Shown here: positions 42,956-52,362 of the stretch, one piece after another
Layout: each line of letters opens with the position of its first letter
Numbering within the stretch: the stretch's first letter is position 1
Assembly: GCA_036262095.1 (NCBI GenBank)
Contig: DATAJQ010000050.1
Coordinates: 62,001-126,000 of the forward strand
Length of the DNA stretch: 64,000 nt
Direction of reading: 5' to 3'
Source of the DNA: Terrimonas_A sp036262095
GTDB lineage: Bacteria > Bacteroidota > Bacteroidia > Chitinophagales > Chitinophagaceae
Translations under genes and position numbers: made by a program
The notes under the pieces: generated by a model
The model's database searches: none
What the model was told of the DNA's origin: nothing
Seen by the model: only the letters and a program-made list of their open reading frames with translations

Positions 42956-45448
42956 ATGAAGAAGTTTTTTTTACTGTATATCGCCTGTTTCGTTGCATTG
43001 GCAGGGTATGCCCAATCGCCTGGCAATTGTGCTTCTTTTTCGGTAGAAGGAAATACCGTGGTCTTTAATTGTGACAAAGGCGCAAAGGTCTCCATAAAGT
43101 TTTGCTCAGGAAGTATGCTGAAAATATGGTATGCCCCTTCAGGTGAGTTCAAAAGAAATAATGAGTCGTTTGCTGTTGTAAAGGAAACGATTGAAGATGT
43201 GGGAAAGATACAGGTAGAAGACCGTCCTGAGTCTTATGAGATCTTCACTTCCCGCTTACGCGTACGTGTCGACAAAACGCCCTTCCGCCTGCAGATCTTT
43301 GATAAATACCAGAAATTATTGCAGGGCGATTACCAGGATAAAGGTTTGCTGAAAGACAGCAATAAACTGATTGCGTATAAGACCCTTCGCAGCGATGAGC
43401 AGTTCTTTGGTTTGGGAGAGAAATCGGGGCCTCTCAACCGGCGGGGGCATTCTTACACAATGTGGAACAGTGATAAACCCTGTTACTCTCCCAATGAAGA
43501 CCCGCTCTACAAAAGCATTCCCTTCTTTTTAAGCAGCTATCGCTATGGCGTCTTCTTTGATAATACGTATAAAAGCGTCTTCCGTTTTGGAACGGCTTCA
43601 GAAGATTATTACAGCTTTGAAGCACCGGGCGGGGAATTGATCTATTACTTTATTCATGGCAGCGATTATAAACAGATCATTGAGCAATACATGCAACTGA
43701 CCGGCAAACCCATTATGCCTCCGGAATGGGCACTGGGTTTTTCACAATCGAGAGGGATGTATACCAATGAGCCTCTGGCCCGCAGTATAGCTGCAGAATT
43801 CCGTAAACGCAGGATCCCCTGCGATATCATTTACCAGGATATCGGCTGGACTGAAGGCCTGCAGAATTTTGAATGGAATAAAGAAAGATATTCCAATCCC
43901 AAAGGGATGCTGCGTTACCTTGATTCATTGGGTTTTAAAATGATCGTGTCGCAAGACCCGGTGATCTCACAAAAAACGGCTGCTCAATGGAAGGAAGCTG
44001 ATGCATTGGGATATTTTACCACAGATGTAAGAACAGGTAAGAGTTATGATATGCCCTGGCCCTGGGGTGGCAATTGCGGGGTGGTTGATTTTACCAAACC
44101 CGGTGTTGCCGATTGGTGGGGCAGTTACCAGCAAAAGCCGATCAATGATGGTGTAAGAGGATTCTGGACAGATATGGGCGAGCCTGCCTGGAGCAACGAG
44201 GATGCTACAGAAAGATTATTCATGAAGCATCATGCAGGCATGCATGATGAGATACATAACGTGTATGGACTGACCTGGGATAAAGTGGTAAAAGAACAGT
44301 TCGAAAAACGCAATCCCGGCAAACGTATTTTCCAGATGACAAGAGCTGCTTATGCAGGTTTGCAGCGTTACACGTTTGGCTGGTCGGGCGACAGTGGCAA
44401 TGGTGATGATGTACTGGATGGATGGAACAGGCTTGCCAATCAAATACCGGTTGGTTTGTCGGCCGGTATGGGCGGCATCCCTTTTTGGGCAACTGATATT
44501 TCCGGTTATTGCGGTGATATAAAGGATTATCCTGCTATGGCGGAATTATATACGCGATGGCTGCAATTCGGTGTATTCAATCCATTGAGCCGCGCGCATC
44601 ATGAAGGAGATAACGCTGCTGAACCATGGTTGTTTGGGACAGAAGCGGAAAAGAATTGCCGTGCAGCCATTGAATTGAAATACCAGTTATTCCCTTATAT
44701 CTACACTTATGCAAGGGAAGCGCATGATAAAGGCCTGCCGCTTATGCGGGCGCTCTTGCTGGAGTATCCCAACGATCCGCAAACTTTTTCTGTAGACGAT
44801 CAGTTCTTTTTCGGTAAAGAACTGCTGGTGGCGCCTGTGGTTAAAAAAGGCGCTCAAAACCGGAAAGTATATTTACCGGAAGGGGAGTGGATCGATTTTA
44901 ATGATGGTAAAACAACTTATGAAGGTGAACAAACCATTAGCTATAAGACACCGTTGAGCAGGATACCCATCTTTGTAAAAAGAGGTTCCATTATACCCAT
45001 GATGCCGGTAATGCAGTATGTGCATGAACGCAGGGATTATCCATTGACGTTGCAAATATATCCAGCTACCGAAGGTCAGCAAACCTCTTTCACGTTGTAT
45101 GAAGACGATGGGGAAACCAATAATTACCTGGAGAATGTTTCCAGTTCGGTTAAGTTCAGTCTTCAAACCCTGGAGAATAAATATGTATTCAATGCAGAAG
45201 CCCGGAAAAATAACGGATACACAGCTCCGGGCAAAAGGGATTATGTCCTGAAAATATATCTCTCTTCAAAACCAGGCAAAATATCCATTGCCGGAAAACT
45301 GGTTTCGCCGCAATCTTTTACTGTGTTCAATTCCACTGCCGGCAAAGTGTTGCAGAAAACAGGCTGGGCATGGGATGAAAAGAATGGTATCTGTTATGTG
45401 AGATTGCCGGAAGACGGTAAAGAAAAGCAGGTAGAGATCTCCAGGTAA
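42956..45448 (+). CDS. GH31 alpha-glucosidase
   Basis: An 830-residue enzyme with signal peptide MKKFFLLYIACFVALAGYAQ. An N-terminal beta-sandwich (about 25-235) precedes the GH31 barrel: nucleophile Asp406 in GFWTDMGEP, acid/base Asp479 in WSGDS, and GFSQSRGMYT at the barrel start. C-terminal beta domains include PVVKKGAQNRKVYLPEGEW. In a dextran locus it most plausibly removes glucose from the non-reducing ends of isomalto-oligosaccharides in the periplasm; alpha-xylosidase activity is the family alternative. It starts 15 bases after the GH66 gene. Confidence 0.92.
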   Translation: MKKFFLLYIACFVALAGYAQSPGNCASFSVEGNTVVFNCDKGAKVSIKFCSGSMLKIWYAPSGEFKRNNESFAVVKETIEDVGKIQVEDRPESYEIFTSRLRVRVDKTPFRLQIFDKYQKLLQGDYQDKGLLKDSNKLIAYKTLRSDEQFFGLGEKSGPLNRRGHSYTMWNSDKPCYSPNEDPLYKSIPFFLSSYRYGVFFDNTYKSVFRFGTASEDYYSFEAPGGELIYYFIHGSDYKQIIEQYMQLTGKPIMPPEWALGFSQSRGMYTNEPLARSIAAEFRKRRIPCDIIYQDIGWTEGLQNFEWNKERYSNPKGMLRYLDSLGFKMIVSQDPVISQKTAAQWKEADALGYFTTDVRTGKSYDMPWPWGGNCGVVDFTKPGVADWWGSYQQKPINDGVRGFWTDMGEPAWSNEDATERLFMKHHAGMHDEIHNVYGLTWDKVVKEQFEKRNPGKRIFQMTRAAYAGLQRYTFGWSGDSGNGDDVLDGWNRLANQIPVGLSAGMGGIPFWATDISGYCGDIKDYPAMAELYTRWLQFGVFNPLSRAHHEGDNAAEPWLFGTEAEKNCRAAIELKYQLFPYIYTYAREAHDKGLPLMRALLLEYPNDPQTFSVDDQFFFGKELLVAPVVKKGAQNRKVYLPEGEWIDFNDGKTTYEGEQTISYKTPLSRIPIFVKRGSIIPMMPVMQYVHERRDYPLTLQIYPATEGQQTSFTLYEDDGETNNYLENVSSSVKFSLQTLENKYVFNAEARKNNGYTAPGKRDYVLKIYLSSKPGKISIAGKLVSPQSFTVFNSTAGKVLQKTGWAWDEKNGICYVRLPEDGKEKQVEISR

Positions 45449-45485
45449 ACTACATTAAAACCGCAGCAGCATTTAATCTGTAATT

Positions 45486-48185
45486 ATGCTAAATTCCCTC
45501 TTGAACTCATATAAGAAAGGAGTTGTTGTTTTAATAATGACAGCTTTCATAGTAAATAATGCCGAAGCCCAGGGGCCGGTATGGCAATCGGATGCTTATT
45601 CGTTCTACCCGGACAGGATCGTGCAGAAAAAGTACAGCGCAAAAGCTTTGTCATCGCAGGAGATCGTTTCAGATTACAGCAGTCCTGCCAATGAGTTCAA
45701 ATCGCCTGCTATTTCTTTCAAGTTCAGCATTAACGGGAAAGACAATGAAATGACCAGCGGTACTGATCATCATTTCAATTGCGAAACAAATTCTCCGTAT
45801 TCCGAAACGCCTCTGATCGTATTCGGAAAACCTTTGAAGGAAAAGAATCCCCAGCCTGCGGGCTATTTAAAACCCGGAGCCCGGTTGAAGATAAGACTGG
45901 ATATGCGCGGCGTTATGAATGAATTCAAAACAAAAGGGTTTTACACCTGCTTTGATGGCAGCCGCATTTATAAAGAAGATTTTAAAGGAGTGTATGTGGC
46001 GGGCAGTTCAGCTCCGCTTATCTGGGACTTTGATAACCTCGTGAATCATCCTGAACTGAAATTGCAGGATGATGATGGTGATGGGATCTATGAGACCACG
46101 CTTGCGATGAATATAAAAGAAGAAGAGAAAAGAACGCTTTCACATTGGAAACTTGAAAAAGACTTGTCTGCATTTCCCCGTTATCAATCATCTTATCTGT
46201 TGCCCGATGCGCTTTACAATATGGCATTGGAAGAAATGATAAAAGCCGTGGAACCCGACAGTACTTTCCGTACAGGCAAAGAATGGGCAGGCGTTTGGAC
46301 AAGGGATGTCAGCTACAGTATCATTCTTTCCATGGCTCATTTGCAGCCGGAAGTAGCCCGCTACAGCCTGATGCGAAAAGTGAATAAGAAGAAAAAAATC
46401 ATACAGGATACAGGCACAGGCGGTGCATGGCCCATAAGTACCGATCGTATGATCTGGGCAGTAGCTGCATGGGAATTGTATAAAGCGACCGGAGATAACG
46501 ATTGGTTGAAGGAGGCATACACCATCATTAAGAATTCCATTGAAGACGATCTGCAGAATATTTATGATAAAGAAACGGGGTTGGTAAAAGGAGAGTCCTC
46601 TTTTCTTGACTGGAGAGAGCAAACCTATCCCAAATGGATGCAGCCGGCTGATATTTTTGAATCAGAAAACCTTGGTACCAATGCAGTACACTACCAGGCG
46701 AATACAGTGGCTTCAAGGATGGCGGCACTGCTCAATGATCAGCAGGCCGCGGATAAATATAAAACGATTGCCGGCCGGATAAAAAAAGCCATTAATGAAA
46801 AATTATGGTTGCCTTCCCAAAAAAATTATGCCCAGTATTTGTATGGACGAAAGAATAAACTTGTTTCGCCCCGCGCCGAAGCATTGGGTGAAGCACTTTG
46901 TGTGGTATTCGGTATAGCAGATGAGGAAAAGCGGCAACAGTTGGTGGCGCATGCTCCTGTAACTCCTTATGGCATTTCCTGTATCTATCCGCAGATACCT
47001 AATATTCCGCCTTATCATAATAATGCAGTCTGGCCCTTTGTGCAGGCATATTGGTTATGGGCCGGGGCTATGGCCGGCAATGAGGAGTCCGTGATGGAAA
47101 GCATTGCGGCTATTTACCGGCCTGCAGCTTTATTTGCAACCAATAAAGAAAATTTTGTAGCGGAAAATGGTGATTACTCGGGCACGCAGATCAATTCAAG
47201 CAATATGCTCTGGAGCCTTTCCGGTAATATCAGCATTGTTCACCGTATATTGTTTGGGATCCAGTTTGAAGAAGACAAGCTGGTGTTCCGTCCATTTGTG
47301 CCACAAGCGCTTAAAGGAATCCGCCGCCTGGAGAATTTTCATTACAGGAAAGCTGTATTGAATATTACGATCGAGGGATATGGGAATCAGATAAGTTCTT
47401 TTATGATCGATGGTAAACCTGTTGCTGCGCATGAATTTTCTTCAAGCATGGAAGGGTTGCACCAGGTCAGCATTGTAATGGCTAATAAGAGCTCTGCATC
47501 AAGCTCCGTTAACCGCCAGCCGGTTATGTTCTCACCTGCAGCGCCGAAACTTATGCGGAAAGAGACAGTGCTGTTCTGGCCGCCTGTGGCAGGTGCTGTA
47601 AAATACAGGATGTTTATGAATGGCCGGTTGGTACAGGAATCAGCGGCTACTGAGTTTAAAGCAAAGGATAAAGAATATGGAGAATACCAGGTGATTGCTG
47701 TGGATAAAAATGGAATTACTTCTTTTGCGAGCGAGCCATTGGAACTGATCCCTTCATCAGCTATAAGCCTGTATGAAATGGAGAGCTTTGCTGCTCCGGC
47801 TGCATATTCTTATAAAGGATTTTCCGGTAAGGGGTTTGTGGAAACAGGAGTGAGAGTGAACACGGTTATCCAAATCCCTGTATTGATAAAAGAAGAGGGG
47901 GATTATGCAATAGATATCCGTTATGCCAACGGTAATGGACCGGTGAATACAGAAAATAAATGTGCAGTCCGTAACCTGCGTGTAGACGATGGGCCGAAAT
48001 CGGCTTTTGTTTTCCCGCAACGGGGAAAAGGAGAGTGGAGCAACTGGGGTTGGAGCAATGCTGTGCAGGTTCACTTAACAAAAGGAGAGCATGTTCTTAC
48101 TATTGAATACCTGCCTGCCAATGAAAATATGAATGAAGAGGTGAACCAGGCTATGCTCGATCAATTGCGGATAATAAAAAAATAA
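45486..48185 (+). CDS. Unassigned (alpha/alpha)6 glycosidase with Fn3 and C-terminal CBM
   Basis: An 899-residue protein with signal peptide ending NNAEAQ. A beta-rich N-terminal part (about 25-230) precedes an (alpha/alpha)6-toroid domain (about 235-610), with GVWTRDVSYSI (Asp274, candidate general acid), GGAWPISTDRMIWA, GESSFLDWREQTYP and NSSNMLWSLSG. A beta domain, an Fn3-like domain (about 680-755) and a CBM6/35-like module (about 763-899) complete it. The arrangement resembles clan GH-G/GH-L-type glucosidases or MGH1-like enzymes, but I could not assign a CAZy family. It is last in the PUL operon, 37 bases after GH31, so it probably trims isomalto-oligosaccharides or a side chain. That is inference. 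Confidence 0.78.
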   Translation: MLNSLLNSYKKGVVVLIMTAFIVNNAEAQGPVWQSDAYSFYPDRIVQKKYSAKALSSQEIVSDYSSPANEFKSPAISFKFSINGKDNEMTSGTDHHFNCETNSPYSETPLIVFGKPLKEKNPQPAGYLKPGARLKIRLDMRGVMNEFKTKGFYTCFDGSRIYKEDFKGVYVAGSSAPLIWDFDNLVNHPELKLQDDDGDGIYETTLAMNIKEEEKRTLSHWKLEKDLSAFPRYQSSYLLPDALYNMALEEMIKAVEPDSTFRTGKEWAGVWTRDVSYSIILSMAHLQPEVARYSLMRKVNKKKKIIQDTGTGGAWPISTDRMIWAVAAWELYKATGDNDWLKEAYTIIKNSIEDDLQNIYDKETGLVKGESSFLDWREQTYPKWMQPADIFESENLGTNAVHYQANTVASRMAALLNDQQAADKYKTIAGRIKKAINEKLWLPSQKNYAQYLYGRKNKLVSPRAEALGEALCVVFGIADEEKRQQLVAHAPVTPYGISCIYPQIPNIPPYHNNAVWPFVQAYWLWAGAMAGNEESVMESIAAIYRPAALFATNKENFVAENGDYSGTQINSSNMLWSLSGNISIVHRILFGIQFEEDKLVFRPFVPQALKGIRRLENFHYRKAVLNITIEGYGNQISSFMIDGKPVAAHEFSSSMEGLHQVSIVMANKSSASSSVNRQPVMFSPAAPKLMRKETVLFWPPVAGAVKYRMFMNGRLVQESAATEFKAKDKEYGEYQVIAVDKNGITSFASEPLELIPSSAISLYEMESFAAPAAYSYKGFSGKGFVETGVRVNTVIQIPVLIKEEGDYAIDIRYANGNGPVNTENKCAVRNLRVDDGPKSAFVFPQRGKGEWSNWGWSNAVQVHLTKGEHVLTIEYLPANENMNEEVNQAMLDQLRIIKK

Positions 48186-48222
48186 TCATCAGGGCAGAAG
48201 AAAGAAATTCCATCACAACCAG

Positions 48223-48246
48223 GCCGGGCGTATGCCCGGCTTTTTT
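48223..48246 (+). terminator. PUL operon terminator
   Basis: GCCGGGC (48223-48229) pairs with GCCCGGC (48234-48240) around GTAT, followed by six T residues. It lies 38 bases after the last PUL glycosidase and ends the operon. Confidence 0.9.
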
Positions 48247-48364
48247 GGTGGCTGCTCATTAATTAGTGAGTGCGGCTCGCAGATCAGCATTATCGGCCAT
48301 TAATATTATTAATACCCATCGCATCCATAAATGGAATAATATTGAGGAAAATTGATAATCCGAT

Positions 48365-49807
48365 ATGTTCAGGTATTTAATGGTACTCTCCGGCCTCGCT
48401 TCTTCTTTCTTTTTATTTGATCTTTTTTCGGAAGAAAAGTCCGGCCTAATCGCAACAAATCTTCAGTTGACCGATTCTGCAAGAGCAGAACGCAACTACG
48501 CCAGTTTCTGTGCAAGCTGCCATGGTGAAAAAATGGATGCTTTTGTAGACCGCCGCTGGAGGCATGGGCAAGCCGGCCCTGATCTGTTCAAAGCCATCAA
48601 ACAGGGCTATCCTGATGAAGGAATGCCCTCATTTGATACAGCATTTACCGACAAGGAGATCAATGAGCTGGTAGAATACATACAAAAAGGGATTGTGAAT
48701 GTGGAGAGATACCAGTTTAATGCAAAGCCGGCCACCAATTATTTTTCTTCTGCCGGAATGAATATCCGGCTCGATACCATTGCCCGCCTCAATAATGATA
48801 TTGCCTGGGGCATGGCATTTTTACCCAATCATGAAATGCTGATCACTGGGAGATCGGGGAAATTATATAAACGCCTGCCGGATGGCTCACTGCAAACAGT
48901 GCAGGGTGCGCCGCAGGTGCTGGCAGAAGGGCAGGGAGGATTGATGGATGTGGTACTTCACCCGGCTTTCAACGAAAATAAATGGGTGTACCTGTCTTAT
49001 TCTGCATATAAAAGAACAGATTCTGGTCTTTATTCCACTACTGCCATCATGCGTGCAAAATTGGAAGGGGATAAACTGGTAGAGCGGCAGGATATCTTTG
49101 AGGCATTACCTTATTCACGCACGCGTCATCACTATGGTTCAAGAATGGTGTTTGATAAAGAAGGACACCTGTATTTTTCTGTAGGAGAAAGAGGTAATGA
49201 AAAAGCGAACCCGCAAAACCTGGCGAATGACCTGGGAAAAATACACCGCATCAAAGATGATGGAAGTATTCCTGCCGGCAATCCTTTTGCAGGCCAGGAG
49301 AATGCAAGAGCTTCTATTTATTCTTATGGGCATCGCAATCCGCAGGGCATGGTGTTGGACCCGGCAACAGGATTGTTATGGACAAACGAACATGGCCCCA
49401 GGGGAGGGGATGAGATCAACCTGATAAAAAAAGGGGCCAATTATGGCTGGCCGGTTGCCACTTATGGCATCAACTATAATGGTACGGTTATTTCTCCCCG
49501 GTCAGTAATGCAGGGAATTGAGCCGCCGGTAGTGTACTGGATCCCATCCATTGCACCAAGCGGTATGGCCATTGTAACGGGCAACCGTTATCCGGCCTGG
49601 AAAGGGGGGATACTGACAGGTTCACTCCGGTTTAAATACCTGAATCTTTCCGTTATCAGAAACGGGAAACCGGTAAAAGAAGAAATGCTGTTGAAAAATG
49701 TCGGCCGTATGCGTGATGTAAGGATGGGGCCTGATGGATACATTTATATTTCGGTGGAAAATCCCGGTTATATCTTTCGCCTGGTGCCGGTTGAAAAAAA
49801 GGATTGA
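48365..49807 (+). CDS. Cytochrome c / PQQ-dependent sugar dehydrogenase fusion
   Basis: A 480-residue exported protein. After an N-terminal hydrophobic segment (about 1-22) comes a c-type cytochrome with haem motif C49-A-S-C52-H53 and a distal Met region near GMPSFDTAF. From about residue 115 a Glucose/Sorbosone-dehydrogenase propeller follows, with GMAFLPNHEMLITGRSGKL, GGLMDVVLHPAFNENKWVYL, GHRNPQGMVLDPATG and NEHGPRGGDEINLI. It would oxidise aldose sugars in the periplasm with PQQ and pass electrons to its own haem. It is separate from the PUL by a terminator, yet lies beside it. The haem domain at the N-terminus differs from E. coli YliI, which lacks one. Confidence 0.88.
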   Translation: MFRYLMVLSGLASSFFLFDLFSEEKSGLIATNLQLTDSARAERNYASFCASCHGEKMDAFVDRRWRHGQAGPDLFKAIKQGYPDEGMPSFDTAFTDKEINELVEYIQKGIVNVERYQFNAKPATNYFSSAGMNIRLDTIARLNNDIAWGMAFLPNHEMLITGRSGKLYKRLPDGSLQTVQGAPQVLAEGQGGLMDVVLHPAFNENKWVYLSYSAYKRTDSGLYSTTAIMRAKLEGDKLVERQDIFEALPYSRTRHHYGSRMVFDKEGHLYFSVGERGNEKANPQNLANDLGKIHRIKDDGSIPAGNPFAGQENARASIYSYGHRNPQGMVLDPATGLLWTNEHGPRGGDEINLIKKGANYGWPVATYGINYNGTVISPRSVMQGIEPPVVYWIPSIAPSGMAIVTGNRYPAWKGGILTGSLRFKYLNLSVIRNGKPVKEEMLLKNVGRMRDVRMGPDGYIYISVENPGYIFRLVPVEKKD

Positions 49808-49897
49808 TCTGGCATTATTTTCCCGGCTGATCATTATTATAGCCAGTTAGAGGAAAGAAAAGCGTCAAATGAGTGAATAAAAAACGATTGAACGATT

Positions 49898-50881
49898 ATG
49901 AACGTGTTTATTAGCCGGGTAATTCCCGGTATTGCGTTGGAGTTATTACAGGATGCTGGATTCCGGGTCACACAATTCACTGAAAGAAGGAATATGACCC
50001 GGCAGGAACTGATCCAGGCCTGCAAGCATAATAATGCACTGTTGAGTGTAGGACACGAACACCTCGATAAAGAATTTCTGGAAGCCAGCTCACACCTGAA
50101 AGTGATCGCCCTGTTTTCTGTTGGTTTTGATAAAGTGGATGTGGCAACTGCCACCCGTTTAGGCATTCCGATAGGAAATACGCCGGGGGTATTGAGCGCT
50201 GCCACCGCAGATACTGCCTTTTTGCTGATGTTGGCCGTATCACGGAAAGCATTTCACCTGCATAAGAAAATATTGAGGGGACAATGGAATTATTATGATC
50301 CTGTAGCCAATCTTGGTATCGAATTGGCTGGTAAAACAATCGGTATACTGGGTTTGGGAAAGATCGGTTATGAAATGGCAAAACGATGCAGGGGAGCTTA
50401 TGATATGAAGGTTATTTATCACAACCGCAAACCCAATCCAACGGCAGAAGAGGAATTGAATGCCACGTATGTTTCATTTGAAGAATTGCTTTTGCAAAGC
50501 GATGTGATTTCCGTGCATACGGCGCTTACTTCCGACACAAAAGGATTATTCAACAGCAATGCATTTGATAAGATGAGACCCAACGCGATTTTTATCAATA
50601 CAGCCAGAGGCGGTATTCATGATGAAGAAGCATTGCGTGAGGCATTGGAATCGGGTAAAATATGGGGTGCAGGATTGGATGTGACCAATCCTGAGCCAAT
50701 GGCAGCAGATAATCCTTTATTGCAAATGCCCAATACGGCCATTCTTCCGCATATTGGTTCTGCTACAGTGGAATCACGCGAGGCGATGGCAAGGCTGGCT
50801 GCAGAGAATATTATTGCAGGTTTGCAAGGCAAGCCATTGCCTTACCCGGTGAACCCCGAAGTGGTCGCGAAAAACGAATGA
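49898..50881 (+). CDS. D-2-hydroxyacid dehydrogenase (glycerate/glyoxylate type)
   Basis: A 327-residue NAD(P)-dependent oxidoreductase of the D-glycerate dehydrogenase group. Substrate-domain landmark NTPGVLSAATADTAFLLMLA is followed by the cofactor motif GLGKIG (152-157). Catalytic residues are Arg237 (NTARGG), Glu266 and His285 (PHIGSAT). It reduces hydroxypyruvate or glyoxylate. It lies 91 bases downstream of the sugar dehydrogenase gene on the same strand, so a shared transcript is possible but not proven. Confidence 0.9.
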   Translation: MNVFISRVIPGIALELLQDAGFRVTQFTERRNMTRQELIQACKHNNALLSVGHEHLDKEFLEASSHLKVIALFSVGFDKVDVATATRLGIPIGNTPGVLSAATADTAFLLMLAVSRKAFHLHKKILRGQWNYYDPVANLGIELAGKTIGILGLGKIGYEMAKRCRGAYDMKVIYHNRKPNPTAEEELNATYVSFEELLLQSDVISVHTALTSDTKGLFNSNAFDKMRPNAIFINTARGGIHDEEALREALESGKIWGAGLDVTNPEPMAADNPLLQMPNTAILPHIGSATVESREAMARLAAENIIAGLQGKPLPYPVNPEVVAKNE

Positions 50882-50923
50882 TTGAACAGTGAATTGTGCT
50901 AACTTGTAATAAAATTACAGAAA

Positions 50924-51397
50924 ATGAAAACAAGCATTGGCATCACAGAAAAGAATAGAAAGGCTGTGGCAACCCAGCTATCTAAATTACTTGCAGATGA
51001 GTTCCTGCTGTATACCAAAACAAGGAATGCGCATTGGAATGTGGAAGGCCCCGATTTTCATGCAATGCATCTTTTTTTCGAGAGTCAGTATGAGCAGCTA
51101 GATGATATTATGGACAGTGTGGCGGAAAGGATCCGTTCCATTGGCCACTATGCACCGGCTACTTTGAAAAGTTTTCTTGAGCTGACCCATCTCAGTGAAC
51201 TGGGTGAAAGGGATAATACAAGCAAGGATTTTATCAAGGAGTTGTTGAATGACCATGAAAGCATTATCGAATTTATCCGTACTAATGTCAATCCTTTTGC
51301 TGATGAATATGGCGATGCAGGCACCAGCGATTTTATTACCGGCCTGATGGAAGAACACGAGAAGATGGCCTGGATGCTGAGGTCGCATTTTAAATAA
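50924..51397 (+). CDS. dps: Dps-family ferritin-like DNA-protection protein
   Basis: A 157-residue four-helix protein that forms a 12-mer shell, oxidises Fe(II) with peroxide and stores iron. Ferroxidase residues by alignment to E. coli Dps are His37 (NAHWNV), His49, Glu53, Asp64 and Glu68 (SVAERI). FFESQYEQLDDIMDSVAERI is a strong family marker. It stands alone with a terminator-like hairpin 74 bases downstream. Confidence 0.93.
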   Translation: MKTSIGITEKNRKAVATQLSKLLADEFLLYTKTRNAHWNVEGPDFHAMHLFFESQYEQLDDIMDSVAERIRSIGHYAPATLKSFLELTHLSELGERDNTSKDFIKELLNDHESIIEFIRTNVNPFADEYGDAGTSDFITGLMEEHEKMAWMLRSHFK

Positions 51398-51470
51398 AGG
51401 AAATCTTCAAAATAAGTAGACTGAACAAGAAATAAGAGACCTTGTACTTTCTTTCATAGGTAATAAAAAA

Positions 51471-51498
51471 GGGCTGGATAGACATCCTGCCCCGTTTT
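51471..51498 (+). terminator. Probable terminator downstream of dps
   Basis: GGGCTGGAT pairs with ATCCTGCCC around a 4-base loop AGAC, with one T-T mismatch, followed by CGTTTT. Confidence 0.6.
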
Positions 51499-51672
51499 AA
51501 ATCCAATTTCCTATGAAAAACCAGTGCAAGGATACGACAGTGTGGGTTGCTGTACAATACCACTTAGTGAGTAGTCGAAAAACTGAGTAAACGGAGAAAA
51601 TTCACGTAAATCTGGTTGAAATACTCATGGATAATCTGAGAGAATACTCCAATTTTACGGAAATGAATTCTC

Positions 51673-51918
51673 ATGGTAGACTCATTTATCCTTGAGCTGG
51701 TCTATAATAACGAGCCAAAGCAATTTGAAGCGGAATTTCATAAAATGAGCCGCTTCACCCATCGCATGGTAGTGAACATTAATGGCTCGCAGGTTTATTT
51801 TGAACCTGACGAGGAAAGAAACTACCGCGCTGTACTGTCAGAGAACTCGCCCTCAGTTCCTGATGCCGGGCTTGTAAAAGCTGTAGCGGATAAATTGCAT
51901 GAACTGTTTCAATTCTAG
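51673..51918 (+). CDS. Small conserved-looking hypothetical protein
   Basis: An 81-residue protein with no signal peptide or membrane helix. It predicts as a beta-strand-rich N-terminus (MVDSFILELVYNNEPKQFEA), then INGSQVYFEPDEERNYRAVL and a C-terminal helix. I do not recognise the family from a named function. The frame has normal codon use and the sequence is ordered rather than low-complexity, so it is likely expressed. It is an isolated gene between dps and a Crp-family regulator. Confidence 0.6.
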   Translation: MVDSFILELVYNNEPKQFEAEFHKMSRFTHRMVVNINGSQVYFEPDEERNYRAVLSENSPSVPDAGLVKAVADKLHELFQF

Positions 51919-52362
51919 TAACTTCTGGCTGCCGACTAAAGACTTTCGGCTAAAAAAAGAATCCCACCTTTTCAGGCAGGACTCTCTTTGGTGGAGGATA
52001 GGGCTTAACGGTTAATGGGAAATCCCATTGACCAGGGGCTATTATAGTGAATCAGCAAAATCTTGGGTGTAATAATTATCAGTGGAAATGCGAAGTTTCC
52101 GGGATGAATAGCTGCCAGGCGAGGAATGTAAAGAATGGTATCTCATAGCAGGACTGGGTTAGTTCATAAAGTATTGGTACAGCAAAAGAACGATAAATTG
52201 CCAATAAGCGTATTCAATAAGGATTATCCTCTGGGAGACCGTTACTGAGTATTTTAGTAGAAGATTGGTCTGTAATGCTTGACAGGTAAGGATTACAGCA
52301 GATTGGAGTGATGAAAGAGCTGGAGTAGTCCCCCTGTTTTTTTGATAAATGTCAATGGATAT
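51919..52362. other. Intergenic region, no recognised gene
   Basis: 444 bases between the small protein and the Crp-family gene. The structures seen are a weak inverted repeat, CTGTAAT (52270-52276) with ATTACAG (52292-52298), and CCCACC near 51963 pairing with GGTGG near 51990. Neither has a T tract that would make a clear terminator. No promoter or RNA gene was recognised. Confidence 0.5.
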
